Source of the DNA: Streptomyces subrutilus
GTDB taxonomy: Bacteria; Actinomycetota; Actinomycetes; Streptomycetales; Streptomycetaceae
Length of the DNA stretch: 64,000 nt
Reading direction: 5' to 3'
Assembly: GCF_008704535.1 (NCBI RefSeq)
Contig: NZ_CP023701.1
Span: forward strand, 6,242,001-6,306,000
This document shows, in pieces, positions 15,940 through 23,993 of the stretch. How positions within the stretch are numbered: the stretch's first letter is position 1; the number at the start of each line of letters is the position of its first letter. The notes under the pieces were generated by a model. It searched no databases, was not told the origin of the DNA, and saw only the letters and a program-made list of their open reading frames with translations. A program made the translations under genes and the position numbers.

Positions 15940-16857
15940 TCAGGAGATGCGGGAGAAGGCCGCCCACTCCTTGATCGCGAACTTCGAGCCGCTGCGCGCG
16001 ACCTCCGCGGCGCCGTGGCCGCCGAAGTGGGCCGGGAACACGAGCGCGTTGTTCTCGCAGGCGCGGCCGAGCAGTCGGTGCCGGGTGGCGCGGGACTGTG
16101 CCGGGTCCTCGCAGAAGCAGGAGTTGGTGTCCGGCTCCGCGATCTGCAGGGCGGTGTGTACGAGATCCCCGACGAACAGGGCCTGATCGGCGCCGGATTC
16201 CAAGGTCAGCACGGATGAGCCGGGGGTGTGGCCGGGAGCGGGATCGAGACGCAGGTTCCTGTCGATCCGGTACGACCCCTCCCACAGCTGTGTCAGTCCC
16301 GCTCGGTGGACGGGCGTGACGCTGTCCTCGAAGACGTTCTGGTTCCCGCGGCCCAGCACGCTCCTGTTCCCGTTGGCCGGGTCCCAGAAGTCAAAGTCCC
16401 GCCGGGCGATCAGGTAGGTGGCGTTGGGGAAGGTCGGCACCCAGTTCCGGCCGTCGAGGCGGGTGTTCCAGCCGACGTGGTCGATGTGCAGGTGGGTGTT
16501 GACCACGATGTCCACGTCCTCGGGCCGCACGCCGGCGGCGCCGAGGTTGTCGAGGTAGTCCGTGTCCAGGCGGCTCCACACCGGCGCGTAGGGCCGGTCC
16601 TTGTGGTTGCCCACGCCGGTGTCGACAAGGATCGTGCGCCCCTCGCTGCGCAGCAGCCAGGACTGGATCGCCGTGCGGCATTCGTCCGTGCGCGGGTTCC
16701 AGAAATCGGGCGCCAGCCAGTCACGGTGCTCGGCCCACGAGCCGTGGGGGCTGTCCGGGAAGAACGTGCCTGGGGACATCTCGGCCGAGCCGTAGAACTC
16801 TCCGACGCGGGTGATGGTGACGTCGCCAAGGACGATCTGCTCGGGGTTCTCCGCCAT
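15940..16857 (-). CDS. MBL-fold metallo-hydrolase (lactonase-like)
   Basis: A 305-residue metallo-beta-lactamase-fold enzyme. The zinc motif THLHIDH is at residues 121-127, DTG at 79-81, and APGHTPGSS and LFVGDLVHTALQ carry the later His and bridging Asp ligands. The layout is that of lactonase/SdsA-like hydrolases of about 280-310 residues. ATG at 16857 with GAGGA 7 bases upstream. First gene of a two-gene minus-strand operon with the carboxylesterase. The 137-base divergent region to the XRE-type regulator probably holds the control site. Substrate unknown; acyl-homoserine or other lactones are possible. Confidence 0.88.
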   Translation of the reverse strand: MAENPEQIVLGDVTITRVGEFYGSAEMSPGTFFPDSPHGSWAEHRDWLAPDFWNPRTDECRTAIQSWLLRSEGRTILVDTGVGNHKDRPYAPVWSRLDTDYLDNLGAAGVRPEDVDIVVNTHLHIDHVGWNTRLDGRNWVPTFPNATYLIARRDFDFWDPANGNRSVLGRGNQNVFEDSVTPVHRAGLTQLWEGSYRIDRNLRLDPAPGHTPGSSVLTLESGADQALFVGDLVHTALQIAEPDTNSCFCEDPAQSRATRHRLLGRACENNALVFPAHFGGHGAAEVARSGSKFAIKEWAAFSRIS

Positions 16858-16994
16858 GTGGTCCGTCCTCGGGTGATGGGTACGTCGCCGGATGCGAACG
16901 AGCTTGGCCGCGTGCACGGGCGCGAGCCACTCCCGTCCTGTCCCACCCCTCGCGGGGTGTGGCCGGGGCGGGCGGCGCACCGAATACTGGGGCG

Positions 16995-17930
16995 ATGAAC
17001 GCACCCGGCGCACCCGGCCCCCTCGGCGCCTTCCTCCAAGCCCGACGTGCGCGGCTACGGCCCGAGGACGTCGGCCTGCGCGACCTGGGGCCCCGCAGGC
17101 GGGTGGCCGGCCTGCGGCGCGAGGAACTGGCGCAGTCGGCGGGCGTCAGCGTCTCGTACTACGCACGGCTGGAGCAGGGCCAGTCCCGAGGGGCCTCGGC
17201 CGAGGTGCTCGACGCGATCGCCCGCGCGCTCCTGCTCGACCACCACGAACGCGAGCACCTCGACCGGCTCGCCGAGGCCGGCCGCCGCCCACGCGGGCCG
17301 CGCCGCCCGCGGCCGGAGAGCCTCACCGACGAAACCCGCGACCTCCTGCGCGCCGTCGACGGTGTCCCGGCGATGGTGCTCGGCCGCCGTACGGACGTGC
17401 TGGCCTGGAACGCGCTCGGGCACGCCCTGCTGGCCGGTCACGTGGGCCTCCTCGACCCGGACGACCCGCTGCGGCGTCCGAACATGAGCCGGATGCTGTT
17501 CCTCGACCCGCACGGTCAGGAGCTGTACGCGGACTGGAAGCGCAAGGCGCGCGCGGTGGTCGGGAACCTGCGCGTCGCCGTCGGCAGACACCCGGACGAC
17601 CCGCTGCTCGCGGCACTGATCGGCGAGCTGACGATGAAGAGCCCGGAGTTCGTCGCCCTGTGGGCGGACCACCGCGTGGCACCCTGCGATGCCGCGTCCT
17701 ACGAGCTCCACCATCCCGTAATCGGCAGGGTGACAGTGACCCAGCAGACACTGTCGATCGCCCGCGCGCCGGACCAGGTGCTCATCGTGTGCACCACCTC
17801 CGTCGGCTCCCCTTCCGAAGAGGCTCTGGTACTCCTCCGGCAGGCGGGCGGCAGCGGGTTCCGCGTGCGGGCGGCCCCGGGCGAGGACAAGGACACGGCG
17901 GTGAGACGGCAGGCTTCGGCCGAGCGGTGA
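16995..17930 (+). CDS. XRE-type regulator with MmyB-like ligand domain
   Basis: A 311-residue regulator. An N-terminal helix-turn-helix (RRVAGLRREELAQSAGVSVS, then YYARLEQGQ, residues about 36-66) is followed by a C-terminal PAS-like MmyB-type domain. Family signatures include VLGRRTDVLAWNALGHAL, NMSRMLFLDP and the late ELHHPVIGRVTVTQQTL. In actinomycetes these genes are commonly divergent from the oxidoreductase or hydrolase they control. Here the divergent partner is the MBL hydrolase-carboxylesterase operon. The MmyB-type domain may bind fatty-acid-like ligands. ATG at 16995; no strong ribosome site. Confidence 0.9.
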   Translation: MNAPGAPGPLGAFLQARRARLRPEDVGLRDLGPRRRVAGLRREELAQSAGVSVSYYARLEQGQSRGASAEVLDAIARALLLDHHEREHLDRLAEAGRRPRGPRRPRPESLTDETRDLLRAVDGVPAMVLGRRTDVLAWNALGHALLAGHVGLLDPDDPLRRPNMSRMLFLDPHGQELYADWKRKARAVVGNLRVAVGRHPDDPLLAALIGELTMKSPEFVALWADHRVAPCDAASYELHHPVIGRVTVTQQTLSIARAPDQVLIVCTTSVGSPSEEALVLLRQAGGSGFRVRAAPGEDKDTAVRRQASAER

Positions 17931-18219
17931 GGCGAACCGACACCCCATCAGGTGCGGGGCGAGGAAGGCACGCGCCGGCCCCTCCGTGCGTGGCCCGGTA
18001 GCCTCGTGCGGGTTGTGCGCCCTGGCCGTGCCGCCCTGCCGCCGGTCGGCGGACCCGCCGGAGGATGCCCCCGCTCGGACGGGCGAGGTACGTCGGCTCC
18101 TGGACGGCACCGGCGCCCGAGCCGTGTCGGAGGCGGCGGCGCGGGCCGGGCCCGGCCGGTGGCGTCGCAGCGCGTGCGGAACGGCACGCGGACGGGTGAT
18201 CCGCAGCGTGGACGCCGCA

Positions 18220-18378
18220 TCGCCGCTCGTCCCGCGCAGCGAGGGACGAGGCCGCCGCCGTGCCCACGAACGCGGCGGACAAGGCCCACCAGGGGACCTC
18301 CGTGCCCGACACGAGCCCGTGGCCGAGAGCCGCGAGCAGCACGCGGACGGCCGTGAACGGCGCAGCCCGTACGGCTCT
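18220..18378 (-). pseudogene. Remnant of an integral membrane protein gene
   Basis: About 53 codons read as a plausible two-helix membrane segment (FRAVRAAPFTAVRVLLAALG, then PWWALSAAFVGTAAASSLAA) resembling the N-terminus of a family of actinomycete multi-helix membrane proteins. On either side the frame turns into random Arg/Pro/Ala sequence with no continuation in the other frames. The rest of the 17931-18549 gap (619 bases) shows no gene. Called a decayed fragment; a chance hydrophobic reading frame cannot be excluded. Confidence 0.35.
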
Positions 18379-18549
18379 GAAACCGTGCGCCCGTGCCGAC
18401 GGGTTGTCGACCGAGGTGTCGGGGCGCCGTGGAGTTCGTGCGCGCGGTGTGGTGCAGGGCACAGCGGGGAGGGGGAACCCGGGCGCCGTTCCATCCGACT
18501 GCCTCACCGGTCGGTCATGGTGTTCCACATCCGGGGAAGGGAGACGTCT

Positions 18550-19773
18550 GTGGCGGCAGAGGGGACGACGGCATCGAAGCCGCCGGTATCAGGGGCCCCC
18601 GGCAGAGGTTCCCGGATTCCGACCGCACTGCTCACCTGCGCCATGGCGTTCTCGATGCTGCAACTGTTCCTGCTCGGCGCACTGGGGCCCCGCCTCGTGG
18701 AGGAACTGGGCATCTCGCCGACCGCGTTGGGGCTCACGACCACGGTCGGGTTCGGTACGGCCGCCGTACTGTCCCCGAGCGGCGGCCGGATGGTGGACCG
18801 CATCGGGCCCCGGCGCTCGCTGGTGGTGCTGCTCGTCCTGTCCGCCCTCGCACTGGCTCTGATCGGGGCCGCCCCCGGGCCGGGGCTGTTGCTGGGCGCG
18901 GTCGCGCTGGGCGGCATACCGCAGGCCGTGGCCAACCCCGCCACCAACAAGGCGATCCTGGCCACGGTCCCGCCCTCCCGGCGGGGCGCGGTCACCGGCC
19001 TCAAGCAGTCGGGCGTACAGCTCGGGGCGTTCGCCGCCGGACTGCCGCTCGCCGCACTCGCGGGCGGTCTCGGCTGGCGGGGCGCGGTGTGGACCGCCTC
19101 AGGGGCGGCACTGCTCACCGCAGTGTGGGCGCTGCGCGCGCTGCCGGCCGACCCGCCCGCGCCGCCGACGAACCCCGCCCGCACGTCGTTCGTCCCTCGC
19201 GGGATGGTGGCCTGGCTGGCCGGCTTCTCCCTGTTCCTGGGAGCGGGCATCGCTTCCGTGAACACCTACCTCGCCCTGTACGGGGTCCAGGGTCTCGGGA
19301 TGGGCCCCGCCGTGGCCGGTGGCCTGGTCGCCGTCCTCGGAGTCGCGGGCATCCTCGGCCGGGTCGGATGGTCGAAGACGGCACGCCCGGGCCGGGCCGA
19401 GTGGCTGCCGACCCTGCTGGCCTGCGGCGCCGTGGGCGCGGCGGCCCTCCTGGCCGGCGGGCAGCTGGCCGTTGCGCTGGTCTGGCTCGGCGCCGTCGCC
19501 GTCGGGGTGTTCGCCGTCTCCGGCAACGCCGTCTCGATGGTGCTGGTCATGCAGCGCGCCGCCCCCGGCCGGGCCGGACAGGACTCGGCACTGGTCGCCG
19601 CCGGGTTCTTCGCCGGATTCGCGGTGGGTCCGGCCCTGTTCGGCACGTTCGCGCAGAGCGGCCGGTACGGGGCGGGCTGGTTGCTGGTCGCCGCGGAGTT
19701 CGCGGCGGCGGCAGCGGTCGCGTTCCTCTGGGCCGTACGGGACCGGCGCGCCGGGACGGGGAGGGCGGCATGA
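18550..19773 (+). CDS. MFS transporter
   Basis: A 407-residue, 12-helix major facilitator. The loop 2-3 motif appears as GGRMVDRIGPRRS near residue 80, and there are repeated Gly/Ala-rich helices and a central loop (residues about 195-215). GTG at 18550 chosen because GGGAAGGGAGA precedes it; an in-frame ATG about 30 bases upstream lacks a ribosome site. The stop overlaps the ATG of the next gene, a GH88-like hydrolase, by 4 bases. The pair probably handles an (unsaturated) uronic-acid oligosaccharide or related glycoside. Direction of transport not predictable. Confidence 0.85.
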   Translation: MAAEGTTASKPPVSGAPGRGSRIPTALLTCAMAFSMLQLFLLGALGPRLVEELGISPTALGLTTTVGFGTAAVLSPSGGRMVDRIGPRRSLVVLLVLSALALALIGAAPGPGLLLGAVALGGIPQAVANPATNKAILATVPPSRRGAVTGLKQSGVQLGAFAAGLPLAALAGGLGWRGAVWTASGAALLTAVWALRALPADPPAPPTNPARTSFVPRGMVAWLAGFSLFLGAGIASVNTYLALYGVQGLGMGPAVAGGLVAVLGVAGILGRVGWSKTARPGRAEWLPTLLACGAVGAAALLAGGQLAVALVWLGAVAVGVFAVSGNAVSMVLVMQRAAPGRAGQDSALVAAGFFAGFAVGPALFGTFAQSGRYGAGWLLVAAEFAAAAAVAFLWAVRDRRAGTGRAA

Positions 19774-20864
19774 CCGGAGACGACTGGGCCGGCCGGGCCC
19801 TGGCCTCCGTCATCGACCGGGTGACGGTCACCGAGACCGAGGTCGGCGCCCGATTCCCGCTGTACGCCGAGCCTGCGGACGGGCGGTGGAAGACGACCGG
19901 CCGCGGCTCGTGGACCGGTGGCTTCTGGGCCGGACTGCTGTGGCTGCGGGCCCGCCGCACGGGGGACGAGGCACACCGCAGTGCTGCCGTCCGATGCACC
20001 GCCCGGCTCGCGCCCTGGGCGGACGCGGACACCGCCACCCGGGGGCTGATCTTCTGGTACGGGACCGCTCCGGCCTTCGGCTCGGCCGAAGCCGCCGCGC
20101 TGCGCAACACAGCGGGCCGGGCCTGCCTCGACTCCTACGATCCCGAGATCGGGGTCGTGCCCTGGGGTGCGGCGCTCGGCGGACCCCGGCTCCTGGCCCG
20201 TGCGGACGCCGTACCGGGACTGGTGCCCCTCCTGGCCGGAGCCGGCGGCGAGGGGCCGGCCGTGGCGGCGGCCCACCTGCACCGGCACCTCGACCTCTGT
20301 CTCGGCGCGGAGGGAGCGGGGAGCGGCCGTCGGCCCCGTCCCGCCTGGCAGTTCGAGGCGGGAACGGGATGGTCTCCGTGCGCGGCTCCCGCACCGGGCT
20401 GGAGCCGGGGCGAGGCATGGCTCCTCCTGGCCGTGGCCGACGCACTGCTCCACCCGGAGGTCGCCGGCCACCGTCCGGAGCGGCTCGCCTTCGCCGCCGA
20501 GCAGCTGCTGGCGCAGTCGGAGGCACTGACCGGGCGGATCGTCCCGTCCGACGAGGCGTTCCGGCCGCGGGGGCCCGTCGACACCTCGGCCGCGGCGATC
20601 ACCGCCGTCGCGCTGCTCAAGCTGTCGCGGGTGTGGGCGCCCCGGGCCGCGGTGTGTTCGTACCGGGCCGTCGCGATTCTCAGTCGCCTGACCGAGGCCC
20701 ACCTCACCGGACCGGGCTCCGGGCGCCCGGCGGGCATGCTGCTGGACGGCTGCTACGACGCCGCCAAGGGCCTGGCGGTGCGCCACGAACTGATCTGGGG
20801 CGACTTCTTCCTGGCCCTCGGACTGGCCGCGCTCGACGACCTCGTCGACATCACCCGCGTGTAG
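19770..20864 (+). CDS. Glycoside hydrolase family 88-like protein (unsaturated glucuronyl hydrolase type)
   Basis: A 364-residue (alpha/alpha)6-barrel-type protein. Features shared with unsaturated glucuronyl/rhamnogalacturonyl hydrolases are SWTGGFWAGLLWL near residue 50, SRGEAWLLLAVADAL near 215, DTSAAAITAVALLKL near 275 and a terminal WGDFFLALGLAAL. No signal peptide, so it acts inside the cell on imported oligosaccharides. Starts inside the stop of the MFS gene (ATGA overlap). Its last 14 bases overlap the convergent acyl-CoA dehydrogenase gene. Catalytic Asp positions cannot be assigned without alignment. Confidence 0.78.
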   Translation: MTGDDWAGRALASVIDRVTVTETEVGARFPLYAEPADGRWKTTGRGSWTGGFWAGLLWLRARRTGDEAHRSAAVRCTARLAPWADADTATRGLIFWYGTAPAFGSAEAAALRNTAGRACLDSYDPEIGVVPWGAALGGPRLLARADAVPGLVPLLAGAGGEGPAVAAAHLHRHLDLCLGAEGAGSGRRPRPAWQFEAGTGWSPCAAPAPGWSRGEAWLLLAVADALLHPEVAGHRPERLAFAAEQLLAQSEALTGRIVPSDEAFRPRGPVDTSAAAITAVALLKLSRVWAPRAAVCSYRAVAILSRLTEAHLTGPGSGRPAGMLLDGCYDAAKGLAVRHELIWGDFFLALGLAALDDLVDITRV

Positions 20865-22065
20865 CGGCCCCGTCTCCCCGGCTGTGGCCGCGCAGCACCC
20901 GGCGAGCCACGGAGGTGATGTGCAGTTCGTCCGGGCCGTCCAGGATGCGGGCCGCGCGCCCGCCGCGGAACAGGGCCGGCAGCGGGGTGTCGGGGCCGAG
21001 CCCGGCGGCGCCGTGCACCTGGATGGCGGAGTCCGTGACCTGCTGGAGCATCCGGGCGGCGGCCACCTTGGCCAGCCCCACCTCGGTACGCGCGTCCGCT
21101 CCGGCCGCGAGCAGCGCCACCGCCTCGTGGACCAGGGGGCGGGTGGTGCGCAGCGCGAGGAGGGCGTCGAAGACGTGCTGCTGGACGAGCTGGTGGTCGG
21201 CGAGGGGGCCGCGCGATCCGCTGCGGGTGGCGGCCCGTTCACACATGAGGTCGAAGGCGCGCTGTGCCTGGCCGAGCCAGCGCAGGCAGCGCAGGGTCCG
21301 GCCGAGTGCGAGCCGTTCGCCCGCGATGGACAGGGCGTCGCCGCCCGCACCGAGGAGGTGGTCGGCGGGCACGACCACCCCGTCGAGCTCGATCTCGTAC
21401 GGGCCCGCGGCCCCGAGTACGGGCAGTTCGCGTACGACGCGGAAGCCGGGCGAGCCGGTCGGTACGAGCAGGAGCGAGAGCCCCTCCCGGTCACCGGGGG
21501 TCCCGGCGGTGCGTGCCATGACGGTGACGAGGTCCGCGCCCGCGGCGCCGGAGGTGAACCACTTGCGGCCGCTGACGCACCAGCTGCCGTCAGGCCGGCG
21601 CTCGGCGCGGGTTGCGGTGCGGAACGGGGCGGTGCCCGGTACGTCCGGCTCGGTCATGGCGTAGCAGGCACGGATCTCGCCCGCGACCAGCCGCTTCAGG
21701 TACTCCTCCCGTACCCGGGCGCTGCCGTGGCGGTTCAGCATGGTGACGTCGAGCAGCGGGGCGGAGCCCAGTGCGGCCGGACCGTGATCACTGGCGCCCT
21801 CGGCCTCGGCCAGCGCCGCGTACGCGCGGAAGGCCAGGCCGCCGCCGCCCAGGTCCGCCGGGAGCGGCAGGGCCCACAGCCCGGCGGCACGCCCCTCGGC
21901 CCGCAGTACCGTCAGGGCGGCGGCGGCTTCCGCTCCGCCCGAGTCCAGCACCGTCTCGGACGGGATCACCTTCGTACGGACGAAGCGATCGACCCGCTCC
22001 CTCAACTCAAGGACTCGCGCGTCGGGTTGGGCCGATCCGTCGTACGCGGTGCCTGAATCCGTCAC
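20851..22065 (-). CDS. Acyl-CoA dehydrogenase
   Basis: A 404-residue FAD-dependent acyl-CoA dehydrogenase. It has CYAMTEPDVPGT (flavin/substrate loop), WFTSGAAGADLVTVMART in the beta domain, and a C-terminal helical domain ending VHGAAGLGPDTPL...RILDGPDELH. The family's R-x-x-x-I-x-x-G-x-x-E region is recognisable as RAARILDGPDE. GTG start at 22065 with GAGGAGGA upstream. Divergent from the CoA-transferase/adenylate-forming enzyme operon, suggesting one pathway in which an acid is activated, its CoA moved, and the acyl chain desaturated. The substrate is unknown. Confidence 0.92.
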   Translation of the reverse strand: MTDSGTAYDGSAQPDARVLELRERVDRFVRTKVIPSETVLDSGGAEAAAALTVLRAEGRAAGLWALPLPADLGGGGLAFRAYAALAEAEGASDHGPAALGSAPLLDVTMLNRHGSARVREEYLKRLVAGEIRACYAMTEPDVPGTAPFRTATRAERRPDGSWCVSGRKWFTSGAAGADLVTVMARTAGTPGDREGLSLLLVPTGSPGFRVVRELPVLGAAGPYEIELDGVVVPADHLLGAGGDALSIAGERLALGRTLRCLRWLGQAQRAFDLMCERAATRSGSRGPLADHQLVQQHVFDALLALRTTRPLVHEAVALLAAGADARTEVGLAKVAAARMLQQVTDSAIQVHGAAGLGPDTPLPALFRGGRAARILDGPDELHITSVARRVLRGHSRGDGAATRG

Positions 22066-22208
22066 TGCATTCCTCCTCGTCCCCGGGAACCCGTGGGAAC
22101 TGCTGTCCGACTCCCTGTCCGAGGAACTGGTCGGGTGCGCACCCCTGCGAGTTCCCGCGTTCCGTTCGACCTGGGCGGCGGCCACCGCCGCGCCGGGAGA
22201 GGAGAGGC

Positions 22209-23993
22209 ATGGCGTCCCCCGCAACCACGCAGACGGTCCGGCCGCTCGACAGCCTGCGATTCGACACCTCGGGGCCCCCGGAGATCACCGAGGTCGTCGC
22301 CGAACACCTGCGCCTGCTCGGCGCGCGATCCGACGAGCGCGCCGGCGAAGGGCGAACGGGCCGCAGCACGCTCTCCGGAGCCGGCTTCGACCCCGCGCAC
22401 GCAACGGTCACCTGGGCGCATCCCGCGAGTGGGCTCGTCGACGAGGCGACCGTGCAGGCCGCGGCCGGCGTGATGGCCGTCCACGGCCGGCGCGACGGGA
22501 GCCCGCGCGGCCTGGCCGCCGACTACACGGCGACGGCCACCGCCGTCCTCACCGTCCAGGGACTGCTCGCCGGCCTGGTCGGCCAGGCCCGCGGGGCCGA
22601 GGCCTCCCACGTCACGGCCGGGGCCGACCGGGCGGGTCTGCTCGCCGTGTCCCAGTACCTCGCCGCGGCCGGGGCCGACGAGGGCGAAGCCGCCGAACTC
22701 GCCCCGGGAGGGCCGCCCTTCACCTCGGCCGAGGGCGTGCTGTTCGAGCTGGAGACCCTCGACCCGGGAGCCTGGGCCTCCTTCTGGCGGACGCTGCAGG
22801 CACCCGCCGACGCGATACGGGCCGGGTGGCGGCCCTTCCAGTTCCGCTACGCCACCGCCTGCGCCCCCTTCCCCGAGGCCCTGCACACCGTGACCCGGGC
22901 CCACCCGCTCCCGCGCATCCGGCAGGCCGCGGCGCGTTCCGGCGCCGAGGTGTGCGTCCTGCGGACCCTCGCCGAACGCGCCCGGGAGACCGACGGCGCA
23001 GCGCCCTGGTCGCTGGGGCCGCTGGCCGACGGCCTCGCCCCGGCGAGCGCCCGTACGGCAGCCGCCCCGTCCGCCGCCCGGCCCCTGGCCGGGATGACGG
23101 TGCTGGAGGCGGGCCGCCGCATCCAGGCGCCGCTCGCCGCCCACCTGCTCGGCCTGCTGGGGGCGGAGATCATCCGGATCGAACCGCCGGGCGGTGACCC
23201 GCTGCGGGGCATGCCGCCGACCTGCTCCGGAATCTCGGCGCGCTGGCTGGCCCTCAACCGGGGCAAGAAGGCCGTAGAGATCGACATCAAGGCGGAGGCC
23301 GACCGCCGCAAGCTGCGGGAGATGGCCGCCGGGGCCGACGTCTTCCTGCACAACTGGGCCCCGGGCAAGGCGGCCGAGCTCGGGCTCGACGCCGACGACC
23401 TCGCCCGCGTCCATCCCGCTCTGGTCCACGCCTACACGAGCGGCTGGGCCGACCGGCTCCAGGACGCCCCCATGGGAACCGACTTCATGGTGCAGGCCCG
23501 TACGGGGGTGGGCGAGGCGGTCCGCCCGGAAGGCGAGCCCCCGGCCCCCTCGCTGATGACCCTGCTCGACGTCCTCGGCGGTCTGCACGGCGCCGAAGCC
23601 GTACTCGCGGGCCTGCTGCTGCGGGAACGCACCGGGCGCGGCGTACGGGTCGACTCCTCGCTCCTCGGCGCCGCCGACACCCTGACCGGCCCCGCGCTGC
23701 GGCGGGCGGCCCGCGGGGAGCAGGCCAGGCGGCCCGCAGGTTTCCGGCACCCGCTGCCGACCGCCGACGGCTGGATCGCCCCGGCCGACGCGAGCGCCGG
23801 CGCCGCGGCCGCGTACGACCTGCGGGAACTCTCCACGACCGACGCCCTGGCGCGGCTGCGCACGCACGGCCTCACCGCCACCGCCGTCACCACCGACCTC
23901 TCCGACCTGCACCACGACGCGCGCTTCGCCGGCTCGATCAGCCGTGACGCCCACGGTGCCCCCGCCGTTCCCGACCCCTGGAGCTTCGCGTGA
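22209..23993 (+). CDS. CaiB/BaiF (family III) CoA-transferase with extended N-terminal half
   Basis: A 594-residue protein, against about 400 for the family. The C-terminal half (from about residue 295) is a normal family III CoA-transferase: GMTVLEAGRRIQAPLAAHLL, GAEIIRIEPPGGDPLR, LNRGKKAVEIDIK, ADVFLHNWAPGKAAELGL and GTDFMVQARTG, with the candidate catalytic Asp. The N-terminal half contains a second, weaker copy of family features (LAADYTATATAVLTVQGLLA), suggesting a degenerate tandem duplication. AGGAGAGG before ATG 22209. The next gene overlaps by 4 bases. Exact donor and acceptor acids unknown. Confidence 0.85.
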   Translation: MASPATTQTVRPLDSLRFDTSGPPEITEVVAEHLRLLGARSDERAGEGRTGRSTLSGAGFDPAHATVTWAHPASGLVDEATVQAAAGVMAVHGRRDGSPRGLAADYTATATAVLTVQGLLAGLVGQARGAEASHVTAGADRAGLLAVSQYLAAAGADEGEAAELAPGGPPFTSAEGVLFELETLDPGAWASFWRTLQAPADAIRAGWRPFQFRYATACAPFPEALHTVTRAHPLPRIRQAAARSGAEVCVLRTLAERARETDGAAPWSLGPLADGLAPASARTAAAPSAARPLAGMTVLEAGRRIQAPLAAHLLGLLGAEIIRIEPPGGDPLRGMPPTCSGISARWLALNRGKKAVEIDIKAEADRRKLREMAAGADVFLHNWAPGKAAELGLDADDLARVHPALVHAYTSGWADRLQDAPMGTDFMVQARTGVGEAVRPEGEPPAPSLMTLLDVLGGLHGAEAVLAGLLLRERTGRGVRVDSSLLGAADTLTGPALRRAARGEQARRPAGFRHPLPTADGWIAPADASAGAAAAYDLRELSTTDALARLRTHGLTATAVTTDLSDLHHDARFAGSISRDAHGAPAVPDPWSFA

